A stretch of DNA of 64,000 nucleotides from CAVVAE01 sp963746185 (GTDB taxonomy: Bacteria; Actinomycetota; Actinomycetes; Propionibacteriales; Nocardioidaceae): positions 62,001-126,000 of the forward strand of contig CAVVAE010000001.1 in NCBI GenBank assembly GCA_963746185.1. The letters run 5' to 3'. Position numbers and translations under genes: made by a program. The notes beneath the pieces are model-generated. The model had not been told where the DNA came from and did no database searches. It worked only from the letters and a program-made list of their open reading frames with translations. Numbering within the stretch: the first letter of the stretch is position 1; each line of letters starts with the position of its first letter. Below, piece after piece: positions 16,897-24,605 of this stretch.

Positions 16897-18281
16897 GCGT
16901 CGGGGCCAACGAGGTGCAGACCCACTTCCGTGGCATTGTCGAACGAGTCGTCGATCGCGACGACCGTGCGTCCGGAGGCGTCGAGGAGCGAGGCTGCCAC
17001 CGAGGCCCGGTAGCCGCTCGCGCAGTGCACCCACACCTCACCCGCCGGTACGTCGTCGACCCGGTCGTGCAGATCGTGCAGAGGCACGTTGACGGCGCCG
17101 TCGATCCGCGCCGCGGCGAACTCCTCCGCGCGCCGGACGTCGAGCACGACCACCTCACGGTGGTGACGCACCTCGGCGAGGTCGGCGAAGACGCCGGTGG
17201 CGAACGATGACAGCTCGTCGGCCCACTCCGCCGGGGAGCCGGTCGCGTGTGCGACGGGCCGGTCGATGCCGATGCGGACGAGCTCGCGCTGGGCCTGGGC
17301 GACGTCGTCGGCCGTCTCACCGAGCAGCGTGAGTGGCGTCCCCCAGGGAATCAGCCAGCCGAGGTAGGTGGAGAACTTCCCCTCGATCCCGAAGTTGAAG
17401 CTGCCGGCGACGTGCCCGGCTGCGAAGGCAGTGCGGTTGCGCAGGTCCACGACCCACTCGCCGTCCTCGATGCGGCGCCTCAGCTCCGCGGGCTCGGCCA
17501 CCGACGGCGCGCTCAGGTCGGGCTCGGACGGACCGGCGGCGTTGGCCGGCATCATGTGTGCGTAGTACGCCGGGAAGGCGCCGAGCCCGTCGAGCAGCTC
17601 GCGGACGTAGGTCTCCTCGTCCTGGGTGAGCACCGGGTTGACGGTCTTCTCCACACCGATCGTCGACTCGGTCGCGTCGCTCTGGGTGGCGGCGCAGAAC
17701 GACCCGAACCCGTGGGTGGGGTACACCTCGGCTGCATCGGGCAGCAGCTGCGTGAGGTGGTGGGCCGACGCGTGCTGGTGGCGGCTGAGCTCCTCGGTGT
17801 GCTCCTCGCCGAGCAGGTCGGGGCGACCGGTCGCGCCGAAGAGCAAAGACCCGCCCGAGAACACGCCGGTCGAGGCGTCCAGGTCGAGCTCGCTGCCCTC
17901 GGCCACCTCGACGAGCGCGTAGGAGAGGTGGGTGAAGGTGTGACCGGGGGTGGCGACCGCGACCACGCGCATCCGGTCTCCGACGGCCACGACCTCGCCG
18001 TCGCGCACAGGCGTACGGTCGAAGGACACGTCGTCGTCACCGTTGACGAGGTACGCGGCGCCGGTGCGCTGCGCGAGCGCCAGACCGCCGGTGACGTAGT
18101 CGTTGTGGATGTGGGTCTCGAAGACGTGGGTGAGGCGTACGTCGTGCTCGTCGAGCAGGTCGAGGACGCGGTCGATGTCTCGTTGTGGATCGACCACGAA
18201 GGCGACCGCGCCGTCATGCACGAGGTAGCTGCGGTCACCGAGCGACGGCGTCTCGATCGTGAGGACAGTGAGAGCGGTCAT
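16893..18281 (-). CDS. CstB-like metallo-beta-lactamase fold protein with two rhodanese domains
   Basis: This is a 462-residue fusion. Residues 1-250 form a persulfide-dioxygenase-like MBL domain with THVFETHIHNDYVTGG (His57, His59, Asp61), ATPGHTFTHLS (His114) and PTHGFGSFC. A first rhodanese domain (about 265-350) contains VVDLRNRTAFAAGHVAGSFN but has no catalytic Cys. A second one (about 370-460) has VVVLDVRRAEEFAAARIDGA and the intact loop VWVHCASGYRAS. This is the domain order of Staphylococcus CstB, which oxidises persulfides and makes thiosulfate. Oddly, the position of the third iron ligand (Asp in ETHE1-type TGDTL) reads SGGSL here, with Gly144. It faces the DUF302/CsoR pair across two operators. 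Confidence 0.85.
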   Translation of the reverse strand: MTALTVLTIETPSLGDRSYLVHDGAVAFVVDPQRDIDRVLDLLDEHDVRLTHVFETHIHNDYVTGGLALAQRTGAAYLVNGDDDVSFDRTPVRDGEVVAVGDRMRVVAVATPGHTFTHLSYALVEVAEGSELDLDASTGVFSGGSLLFGATGRPDLLGEEHTEELSRHQHASAHHLTQLLPDAAEVYPTHGFGSFCAATQSDATESTIGVEKTVNPVLTQDEETYVRELLDGLGAFPAYYAHMMPANAAGPSEPDLSAPSVAEPAELRRRIEDGEWVVDLRNRTAFAAGHVAGSFNFGIEGKFSTYLGWLIPWGTPLTLLGETADDVAQAQRELVRIGIDRPVAHATGSPAEWADELSSFATGVFADLAEVRHHREVVVLDVRRAEEFAAARIDGAVNVPLHDLHDRVDDVPAGEVWVHCASGYRASVAASLLDASGRTVVAIDDSFDNATEVGLHLVGPDA

Positions 18282-18324
18282 GGATCAATGTCCCTTTCGT
18301 CGGCCGGTGGCCCTGCGTCTTTGG

Positions 18325-18340
18325 AACCCCCTAGGGGGAT
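18325..18340. promoter_or_regulatory. CsoR/CstR-type operator, site 1
   Basis: AACCCCCTAGGGGGAT has the C-tract/G-tract palindrome (CCCCC TA GGGGG core at 18327-18338) that CsoR-family repressors recognise. It is 44 bases upstream of the CstB-like start at 18281 and so is placed to control the minus-strand operon. Confidence 0.75.
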
Positions 18341-18357
18341 GGCCATGACCGTAGCAG

Positions 18358-18373
18358 AACCCCCCGGGGGGTT
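18358..18373. promoter_or_regulatory. CsoR/CstR-type operator, site 2
   Basis: AACCCCCCGGGGGGTT is a perfect 16-bp palindrome of the CsoR-family type. It ends 14 bases before the ATG of the DUF302 gene. Its centre is 33 bp from that of site 1, about three helical turns, so two repressor tetramers could sit on the same face. It probably governs the plus-strand DUF302-csoR transcript, giving autoregulation. Confidence 0.78.
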
Positions 18374-18387
18374 GTACAGTTGAGACC

Positions 18388-18813
18388 ATGGCCGACTACA
18401 CGCTGTCCATCACTACCGAGCGTCCCTACGAGGAGACTGTGGCTGCGGTGCGCGAGCAGCTCGCGGAGGCGGGCTTCGGCGTGCTCACCGAGATCGACCT
18501 CAAGGCGACGCTGAAGACGAAGCTCGACGTCGACGTCGCTACGCAGATCATCCTGGGCGCCTGCCGACCAGAACTCGCCCACCAGGCGCTCCAGGCGGAG
18601 CCGTCGGTCGCCACGTTACTGCCCTGCAACGTCGCGGTCCGGTCAGTCGACGAGACGACGACCGTGGTCGAGGCCTTCGACCCGGCCCTCATGACCTCGT
18701 TCGTCGACGAGCCGAGCGAGACACTGCGTGCGGTATCCGAGGACGCCCGATGCCGGCTCACCTCAGCACTGAAGGCGATCTCGGCGCCTGACACCGCAGA
18801 AGGGAGCGAGTGA
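18388..18813 (+). CDS. DUF302-family protein
   Basis: The protein has 141 residues and matches the DUF302 plan: an N-terminal strand YTLSITTERPYEETVAAVRE, a helix, GFGVLTEIDLKATLKTKL, then the family motif QIILGACRPELAHQALQAEP and LLPCNVAVRS near the middle. No signal peptide is present. DUF302 proteins are often encoded next to sulfur- or metal-stress genes, but their biochemical role is not established; Cys in GACRP and LPCNV are candidate reactive residues. Its stop overlaps the ATG of the CsoR-type gene (TGATG), so the two are coupled. Confidence 0.85.
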   Translation: MADYTLSITTERPYEETVAAVREQLAEAGFGVLTEIDLKATLKTKLDVDVATQIILGACRPELAHQALQAEPSVATLLPCNVAVRSVDETTTVVEAFDPALMTSFVDEPSETLRAVSEDARCRLTSALKAISAPDTAEGSE

Positions 18814-19076
18814 TGGACCTCGAACCCGCCGAGATCAAGGCGATCATCACCCGCATGAAGCGCGCCAACGGTCACCTGGCCAGCGTGATCCGGATGATGG
18901 AGCAGGGGTCCTCCTGCGAGGACGTCCTCACCCAGTTGGCCGCGGTCAACAAGGCGCTCTCGCGTGCCGGCTACGCGATCGTCGCCACGGGTCTGCAGCA
19001 CTGCTTAGAGGACGGCGACGGTCTCGAGGGCGTCGACGTCAAGAAGATGGAGAAGCTCTTCTTGGCCCTCGCGTAG
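18813..19076 (+). CDS. CsoR/CstR-family transcriptional repressor, persulfide-sensor type
   Basis: The 87-residue all-helical repressor has the DUF156 hallmarks IITRMKRANGHLASVIRMME and SCEDVLTQLAAVNKAL. Cys35 and Cys64 are 29 residues apart, as are the thiols of Cu(I)-CsoR and of the persulfide sensor CstR. The Cu-binding His of CsoR sits four residues before the second Cys; here that position is Gly60 (in TGLQHC, the His present is at 63). Loss of that ligand favours reactive-sulfur sensing over copper. The neighbourhood (DUF302, CstB-like, TauE) agrees. Two matching palindromes lie upstream of DUF302. Start ATG 18813 is chosen over the in-frame GTG at 18810. Confidence 0.85.
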   Translation: MDLEPAEIKAIITRMKRANGHLASVIRMMEQGSSCEDVLTQLAAVNKALSRAGYAIVATGLQHCLEDGDGLEGVDVKKMEKLFLALA

Positions 19077-19115
19077 GAGCGTTGATCAGCGCCAGCCTTT
19101 GGAAGTTTCGAAACC

Positions 19116-19147
19116 ACGAAGGCCCCGGCTGTTGCCGAGGCCTTCGT
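19116..19147. terminator. Bidirectional terminator between csoR-type gene and glnA
   Basis: ACGAAGGCC...GGCCTTCGT forms a 9-bp stem that continues after one mismatch with CGGC/GCCG around a TGTT loop. It lies between two convergent genes (ends at 19076 and 19179) and reads as a hairpin from either strand. Confidence 0.75.
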
Positions 19148-19160
19148 TCGTCGGATTCGG

Positions 19161-19206
19161 CGAGTTCGAGCTCTACTCCTATATGTCGTAGTAGAGCTCG
19201 AACTCG
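19161..19206. repeat. 17-bp perfect inverted repeat spanning the glnA stop codon
   Basis: CGAGTTCGAGCTCTACT (19161-19177) is the exact reverse complement of 19190-19206, with a 12-base loop (19178-19189). The right arm encodes the last residues of glutamine synthetase (FELYYD) and the stop lies in the loop; the left arm is downstream of the gene. It can act as a transcript-end hairpin for glnA, directly before the terminator at 19116-19147. Confidence 0.8.
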
Positions 19207-20603
19207 TGGGGAGTGGGGCGCAGCGAGATCGGGAGGACCTCGTTGGTGCGCTTGTACTCGATCCACGTCGAGATCAGGTCGGGCGTAAAGACGTCGCCTT
19301 CGAGCAGGAACTCGTGGTCAGCCTCGAGCGCGTCAAGCACAGCCGACAGGGTCGCCGGCACCGTCTCGACGTCGGCGTGCTCGTCAGGCGGCAGCTCGTA
19401 GAGGTCCTTGTCGATCGGCTGTGGCGGCTCGATCTTGTTCTTGATGCCGTCGAGTCCGGCCAGCAGCATCGCCGAGAAGGCGAGGTACGGGTTGGCCGAC
19501 GGGTCGGGGCAACGGAACTCGATGCGCTTCGCCTTCGGGTTGGCTCCCGTGATCGGGATTCGGATGCAGGCTGACCGGTTGCGCTGGCTGTAGACGAGGT
19601 TGACCGGAGCCTCGAAGCCAGGGACCAGCCGGTGGTAAGAGTTGACCGTCGGGTTGGTGAAGGCGAGCAGCGACGGGGCGTGCGCGAGCAGCCCGCCGAT
19701 GTAGTAGCGCGCCATGTCGCTCAGACCGGCGTACCCCGACTCGTCGTAGAAGAGCGGCTCGCCCTCGGCCCACACCGACTGGTGGCAGTGCATGCCCGAG
19801 CCGTTGTCTCCGAAGATCGGCTTCGGCATGAACGTCGCGGTCTTGCCGTTCTTCCAGGCGACGTTCTTGACGACGTACTTGAACTTCATCACGTTGTCGG
19901 CGCTGACGAGGAGCTCGTCGAAGCGGAAGTTGATCTCGGCCTGGCCGGCTGTGCCGACTTCATGGTGCTGGCGCTCGACGATGAGTCCGGAGGATTCAAG
20001 CTCCTTCGACATCTCGGCCCGCAGGTCAGCGAAGTGGTCGTACGGCGGGACCGGGAAGTAGCCGCCCTTGTACTTCACCTTGTAACCGCGGTTGCCACCG
20101 TCTTCCTCGCGACCGCTGTTCCACGCGCCGGCGACGGAGTCGATCGAGTAGAAGCCGGTGTTCTGCTTCGTCTCGAACCGCACGTCGTCGAAGACATAGA
20201 ACTCCGCCTCCGGAGCGAAAAACGCCGTGTCGCCGATGCCGGTGCCCTTGAGGTACTCCTGCGCCTTGCGCGCGATGTTGCGCGGGTCGCGGCTGTAGGC
20301 CTCACCGGTGAGCGGGTCATGGATGAAGAAGTTGACGACCAGCGTCTTGTCGGTCCGGAAGGAGTCGAGGTACGCCGTCGTGGGATCCGGGAAGAGCGCC
20401 ATGTCGGACTCGTGGATCGCCTGGAACCCGCGGATCGACGACCCGTCGAACATCAGCCCGTCCTCGAACACCTCCGGGCCGAACGACGACACCGGCACCG
20501 TGAAGTGCTGCATGATGCCGGGCAGGTCGCAAAAACGGACGTCGATGAACTCAACACCCTCGTCCGTGATGTAACTCAACAACTCGTCGCGGTTGGCGAA
20601 CAT
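19179..20603 (-). CDS. glnA: Glutamine synthetase type I
   Basis: The protein has 474 residues from the ATG at 20603, which follows AAGGAGG. It condenses glutamate and ammonia to glutamine with ATP. Motifs include FFAPEAEFYVFDD, GSGMHCHQSVW, PTVNSYHRLVPGFEAP, NRSACIRIP and the adenylylation site DKDLYELPP with Tyr402, so this is the GSI-beta form controlled by GlnE. Length and motif set match GlnA1 of actinobacteria. It is followed by a strong inverted repeat and a terminator. The divergent RDD gene begins about 110 bases upstream, an arrangement common to the order. Confidence 0.97.
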   Translation of the reverse strand: MFANRDELLSYITDEGVEFIDVRFCDLPGIMQHFTVPVSSFGPEVFEDGLMFDGSSIRGFQAIHESDMALFPDPTTAYLDSFRTDKTLVVNFFIHDPLTGEAYSRDPRNIARKAQEYLKGTGIGDTAFFAPEAEFYVFDDVRFETKQNTGFYSIDSVAGAWNSGREEDGGNRGYKVKYKGGYFPVPPYDHFADLRAEMSKELESSGLIVERQHHEVGTAGQAEINFRFDELLVSADNVMKFKYVVKNVAWKNGKTATFMPKPIFGDNGSGMHCHQSVWAEGEPLFYDESGYAGLSDMARYYIGGLLAHAPSLLAFTNPTVNSYHRLVPGFEAPVNLVYSQRNRSACIRIPITGANPKAKRIEFRCPDPSANPYLAFSAMLLAGLDGIKNKIEPPQPIDKDLYELPPDEHADVETVPATLSAVLDALEADHEFLLEGDVFTPDLISTWIEYKRTNEVLPISLRPTPHEFELYYDI

Positions 20604-20716
20604 CGATCCTCCTTGCCTGCCAGTCAGCCCGGTCTGGCTGCTGGTCGTGATCACCGTAGGAGGCCGCGATTTCCCTGCCGTGTCTGCCGTGTTTCGCGCG
20701 TGTTACGTTGCCGCTC

Positions 20717-21157
20717 GTGACTTCCCCGACCCCCGAGCAGGACGGCTCAGAACACGATTACCCAGGTCGACGTCGCGGCCTCCCAGAGCTCGGACCGGGG
20801 GCAGTGGCCGGTTGGGGCCGACGAGTCCTCGCGCTTGTCATCGACTGGGCGCTCTCCATGCTTGCGGTCGGCGCCTTCATCGGTCAAGACATCTGGAGCA
20901 GCCAAGGTGCCGCTGGATGGGCACCCCTCGTGGTCTTCGCCTCGGAGGTGTGGATTCTCACGAGCTTGACCGGTGGGTCAGCCGGGCAGCGAGTGACGGG
21001 AGTGGTCATCCGTCGTACGTCGGGAGCGCCTCTCGACCCGCTGCGCGCCCTCGCCAGGACGCTGCTGATCTGCCTGGTAATCCCGCCCGTCATCTACAAC
21101 CGTGACCAGCAGGGCCTGCACGACCTCGCGGTCGACTCCATCGCCCTACGCCGCTAG
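20717..21157 (+). CDS. RDD-family membrane protein
   Basis: I choose the GTG at 20717 (146 residues); a TTG at 20708 would add three. The N-terminal 30 residues are polar. Two or three transmembrane helices follow (WGRRVLALVIDWALSMLAVG, with the family Arg and Asp-Asp/Asp-W pattern; APLVVFASEVWILTSL; LARTLLICLVIPPV). The segment GGSAGQRVTGVVIRRTSG is the RDD middle motif. Function unknown. It sits between glnA and DUF4191 as its homologue does in mycobacteria (Rv2219A region, from memory). Confidence 0.85.
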   Translation: MTSPTPEQDGSEHDYPGRRRGLPELGPGAVAGWGRRVLALVIDWALSMLAVGAFIGQDIWSSQGAAGWAPLVVFASEVWILTSLTGGSAGQRVTGVVIRRTSGAPLDPLRALARTLLICLVIPPVIYNRDQQGLHDLAVDSIALRR

Positions 21158-21161
21158 ACAG

Positions 21162-21869
21162 TCACTGGCGGCCACGCATCGCCTGCCGAGCCTGCTTCGC
21201 ACTCGTCGGCATCGGGCCTTTGGGGATCGGCATCTGGGGGCGCATCGCGTCAAGTGCCTTGAGCCGCTGCAGCACGTCGGTGACGTCGGCGGGCGTGATG
21301 TTCTTGGGCAGCTTCATCACGTGCTTCGCCAACTTCTTGACCGGTACGGCGTCTTCGCCTTCGTCGCCGCAGACGATGTCGTAGATCGGGGTCTCCCCGA
21401 CGACGCGCGCGTGCTTCTTCTTCTCCACCGCAAGCAGGTTGCGGACACTCCTGGGGTTGCCCTCGCCGATCAGCACGATTCCTGGACGGCCGACGACTCG
21501 GTGGACCAGGTCTTGGTTCTTGGTCACGGCGATAGCGGGCTGCGTCTTCCAGCCTCGGCGGAGGATGCCGAGTGCGGCGGCAGCGGCCCCGGGCTGGCCC
21601 TCGACCTGGGCGTACGCGGAGCGCTCGGCGCGGCGGCCGAACACGATCATCCAGGCGAGCATCCCGGACGGGATACCCACGATGACTCCGGCGAGCGGGT
21701 GGATCAGCCACCAGAAGAGCGCACCGGTGATCAGGCCGACGCCGAGGAACCACGCGAAGCAGATCAGGCCGACTCGCTTGTCGTGCTCCTTGGTCATCTT
21801 GTAGGCCTGGATCAGCTTGCTGATGCTGCCCTGCTTCTTGGCTGCCGGGTCCTTGCCCTTACGTGCCAT
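21162..21869 (-). CDS. DUF4191 integral membrane protein
   Basis: This 235-residue protein starts at the ATG at 21869 (MARKGKDPAAKKQGSISKLI). It has a basic N-terminus, two adjacent transmembrane helices (VGLICFAWFLGVGLITGALF and LAGVIVGIPSGMLAWMIVFG) and then a cytoplasmic domain with the family segments RRGWKTQPAIAVTKNQDLVHR and VVGRPGIVLIGEGNP. It is conserved directly downstream of lipA in actinobacteria. Role unknown. It begins 46 bases after the lipA stop and is probably in the lipB-lipA transcript. Confidence 0.85.
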   Translation of the reverse strand: MARKGKDPAAKKQGSISKLIQAYKMTKEHDKRVGLICFAWFLGVGLITGALFWWLIHPLAGVIVGIPSGMLAWMIVFGRRAERSAYAQVEGQPGAAAAALGILRRGWKTQPAIAVTKNQDLVHRVVGRPGIVLIGEGNPRSVRNLLAVEKKKHARVVGETPIYDIVCGDEGEDAVPVKKLAKHVMKLPKNITPADVTDVLQRLKALDAMRPQMPIPKGPMPTSAKQARQAMRGRQ

Positions 21870-21915
21870 CGGTTCTCGTGCCCTCTTTGCGGTGGTGGGG
21901 TAGTGGTCAGTGCGA

Positions 21916-22857
21916 CTAGTGGACGGTCTCAGCGAGTCGACGGGATTCGAGCGCCTGCTGGTAGAGGCGTCCCGCACGGTACGACGACCGCACCAGCGGA
22001 CCGCTCATCACACCGACGAAGCCGAGGTCGAGTGCCTCCTGCTGGAGCTCGACGAACTCCTCCGGCCTGACCCATCGCTCGATCGGGTGGTGGCGCAGCG
22101 AAGGACGCAGGTACTGGGTGATCGTCAGCAGGTCGGTGCCGACCGATCGAAGGTCTTCCATCGCACCGGTGATCTCCTCGCGGGTCTCGCCCATACCGAG
22201 GATCAGGTTGGACTTCGTGACCAGCCCGACGAGTCGCGCCTGGTCGATCACATCGAGCGAGCGCTCGTAGCGGAAACCAGGCCGGATGCTCCGGAAGATG
22301 CGCGGCACGGTCTCGATGTTGTGTGCAAACACCTCCGGCTCAGCGTCGAACAGTTGCGTGAGGAAGTCAGACTTGCCGCTGAAGTCGGGAGCCAGCATCT
22401 CGACACCGACGCCTGGGTTGAGCTCGTGGATCTTGCGGATCGTCTCGGCGTACAACCAGGCGCCCTCGTCCTCGAGGTCATCGCGACAGACACCAGTGAC
22501 CGTCGCGTAGCGCAGTTGCATCTGCTGGACGCTCTCAGCCACCCGCAGCGGCTCTCCGACATCGAGAGGCTCGGGCTTGCCGGTGTCGATCTGACAGAAG
22601 TCGCAGCGTCGGGTGCACTGGTCGCCACCGATGAGGAACGTGGCTTCGCGGTCTTCCCAGCACTCGAAAATGTTGGGGCAGCCAGCCTCCTGACACACCG
22701 TGTGGAGCCCCTCGGACTTCACCAGTGCCTGCAGCTGCTGATACTCCGGACCCATCTTCGCCCGCGTCTTGATCCAGGCGGGTTTCTTCTCGATGGGGGT
22801 CTCGGCGTTGCGCACTTCAAGGCGCAACATCTTCCGTCCCTCGGGTGCAATCGTCAC
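21916..22857 (-). CDS. lipA: Lipoyl synthase LipA
   Basis: The GTG at 22857 gives 313 residues starting MTIAPEGRKMLRLEVRN, the usual actinobacterial beginning. It inserts two sulfurs into the octanoyl chain on lipoyl domains. Auxiliary cluster cysteines are in CQEAGCPNIFEC, the radical-SAM cluster in CTRRCDFC, and the auxiliary-cluster serine in RSSYRAG near the C-terminus. All are intact. Its product is needed by the two-lipoyl-domain E2 encoded at 26145-28136 and by glycine cleavage. It lies 124 bases downstream of lipB. Confidence 0.96.
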   Translation of the reverse strand: MTIAPEGRKMLRLEVRNAETPIEKKPAWIKTRAKMGPEYQQLQALVKSEGLHTVCQEAGCPNIFECWEDREATFLIGGDQCTRRCDFCQIDTGKPEPLDVGEPLRVAESVQQMQLRYATVTGVCRDDLEDEGAWLYAETIRKIHELNPGVGVEMLAPDFSGKSDFLTQLFDAEPEVFAHNIETVPRIFRSIRPGFRYERSLDVIDQARLVGLVTKSNLILGMGETREEITGAMEDLRSVGTDLLTITQYLRPSLRHHPIERWVRPEEFVELQQEALDLGFVGVMSGPLVRSSYRAGRLYQQALESRRLAETVH

Positions 22858-22981
22858 GCGGCCCAGCCTACGCGGTAGACCTGCCTCCCCGGAAATGCGG
22901 GAAAACGGTGGTCTCAGGTGCCGAAAGACCACGGATTTCCCGCAACTCGCGGGAGGGATCGACGTCCGTGAACGAGCGGTG

Positions 22982-23743
22982 TCAGGCGAGCGGTTGGAGC
23001 CCGTAACTGATCGGAGCGCCGTCGCGCGTCGTTGAGGTGGCCTCGACATCTATGTGCGGCAGGTCGGGACTCTTCTCGTACGGCGTCCACGCCAACAGCT
23101 CGCGGAGGTGTTTCTCCACCAGGGGCAATGTCTCGGCGACGGTGACGTCTCGCCCGAGCTCGAGGCTCAAGGTGGTGACCCCGGCGTCGGCGATGCCGCA
23201 CGGCACGATCGCGTCGAAGGCCGCCATGTCGTTGTCGCAGTTCAGGGCCAGGCCGTGCATCGTGACCCCACGCGAGACGCGCACACCCAAGGCCGCGATC
23301 TTCCGCTCCGGCCGGTCGCCGCTGTCCGCCAGCCAGACTCCGCTGCGACCCTTGACTCTTCCGCTCGCGAGTCCGAGGTCGGCGCAAGCGCGGATCAGGG
23401 CCTCTTCGAGCCGGCGTACGTAGTCGACGACGTACACATGCTCGGGCAGCTTGGTGATCGGGTAGCCGACGAGCTGTCCGGGTCCGTGCCAGGTGATCTT
23501 GCCGCCGCGGTCGACCTCGACCACGGGTGTGCCGTCGACGGGTCGGTCTTCGGGCTCGGTGCGTTTGCCCGCGGTGTAGACCGACGGGTGCTCGAGCAAC
23601 AGGACCACGTCGTCGATCTCGTCGTTGACCCGTTGCGCGTGCAAGTCACGTTGCGACTGCCACGCCACGTCGTACGGCACGGCGTCGGCGCCGAATCCGG
23701 CTCGGACGAACGTGAGTGGAGCGCTGACGTCCAGTGCGGTCAT
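22982..23743 (-). CDS. lipB: Octanoyl-[ACP]:protein N-octanoyltransferase LipB
   Basis: From the ATG at 23743 the protein has 253 residues. It moves octanoate from acyl carrier protein to lipoyl domains. Family motifs are VYTAGKRTEPEDRP, GGKITWHGPGQLVGYPI, GRSGVWL, RKIAALGVRVSRGVTMHGLA (catalytic Lys) and NCDNDMAAFDAIVPCGIADA (catalytic Cys in PCGI). A longer reading frame upstream exists but its sequence is low-complexity and unlike LipB, so it is excluded. The gene is divergent from 23914 and probably leads the lipB-lipA-DUF4191 group. Confidence 0.95.
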   Translation of the reverse strand: MTALDVSAPLTFVRAGFGADAVPYDVAWQSQRDLHAQRVNDEIDDVVLLLEHPSVYTAGKRTEPEDRPVDGTPVVEVDRGGKITWHGPGQLVGYPITKLPEHVYVVDYVRRLEEALIRACADLGLASGRVKGRSGVWLADSGDRPERKIAALGVRVSRGVTMHGLALNCDNDMAAFDAIVPCGIADAGVTTLSLELGRDVTVAETLPLVEKHLRELLAWTPYEKSPDLPHIDVEATSTTRDGAPISYGLQPLA

Positions 23744-23913
23744 CAGACGCGGCCTTGCACGTCGTACCTCGCGCTCACTCGCGACACCCTTCATCTGTGC
23801 GGTCTGTGCCGATCTAGGGTACGTCGCCGGGGGAGACGTCGCCGCATGCCGCTGGTTCAGAGGGCTGTGGACAACCGCCGCCGAGGTTCGCCGACCTGCG
23901 GCAGGGTAGGTCG

Positions 23914-24591
23914 ATGCACTCAGCCCGACCGGAGCTCCACCCGCATCGTGCCGCTCACCGGCGCGCTCCGTCGTGGCTGCGACGCGTGATGACTTCGCTG
24001 GTGCTCCCGCTGACGGTGGTGGGGCTGGTGACGAGCGCAATGTACGGCGCTGGCCGCCTCGCCGAGCACCTTGCCCAGCCCGACCAGAGCACCACGCCCG
24101 CACGGATCGCCGCGGTGGCCTGGATGGAGCGAACGGCAGAACTGGTGTCGGGCTGGCGGCCACCCTCGCCCGCGTCGACGGAGCAAACTCGTGAGGGTGC
24201 GGAGAGTGGTGCGGAGGGCCGCTGGGCCAGAGCGCTGCGCGAGCTCGACCAGCGTCGGGCCGGCGCTTGGCGACTCGGGAGAGCGGACCAGTTGGCCGCG
24301 GTCTATGTCCCCACCAGTCACGCCTTGACTCGAGACCAAGCGATGCTTGGTGCCTACGCAGCCAGGGGCCTCCGCGTAGACGGCGCCAGCTTGTCGTTCA
24401 TGCGGGTGCGCCTGATCCGCCGCGACGGCCGGACGGTGACACTGCGAACTGTCGACCAGTTGCAGCGGGCAGTGGCAAGACGCGACGACGGACAGAGAGT
24501 TGCGCTGCCACGTGACCGGCCTAGCCGACACGTGATCGTGCTCGAACGCAGTCCAGCAGGGTGGAGGGTCGCCGCGGTCACGGCCCTCTGA
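23914..24591 (+). CDS. Membrane-anchored protein of unknown function
   Basis: The frame encodes 225 residues from ATG 23914; a later ATG at 23989 (MTSLVLPLTVVGLVTSAMYG) is also possible. After a basic N-terminus there is a single transmembrane helix. The remaining 170 residues are predicted outside the cell: a polar linker with an Ala/Glu-rich helix (TAELVSGWRPP), a domain with RRAGAWRLGRADQLAAVYV and SHALTRDQAMLGAYAARGLR, and a final strand HVIVLERSPAGWRVAAV. The pattern resembles lipoprotein-like ligand-binding or Mce/NTF2-like small domains, but I do not recognise it. It is divergent from lipB. Confidence 0.65.
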   Translation: MHSARPELHPHRAAHRRAPSWLRRVMTSLVLPLTVVGLVTSAMYGAGRLAEHLAQPDQSTTPARIAAVAWMERTAELVSGWRPPSPASTEQTREGAESGAEGRWARALRELDQRRAGAWRLGRADQLAAVYVPTSHALTRDQAMLGAYAARGLRVDGASLSFMRVRLIRRDGRTVTLRTVDQLQRAVARRDDGQRVALPRDRPSRHVIVLERSPAGWRVAAVTAL

Positions 24592-24605
24592 CCGAGCAAG
24601 CTGCG

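Noticed and set aside
17247..18383. A 378-residue plus-strand open frame opposite the CstB-like gene
   Set aside because: Low-complexity Val/Glu/Gly/Arg composition and no motif; the minus-strand protein has clear MBL and rhodanese motifs.
23920..24531. A 203-residue minus-strand frame opposite the membrane-anchored protein
   Set aside because: No hydrophobic or fold pattern; the plus-strand frame has a basic N-terminus, one clean transmembrane helix and ordinary composition.
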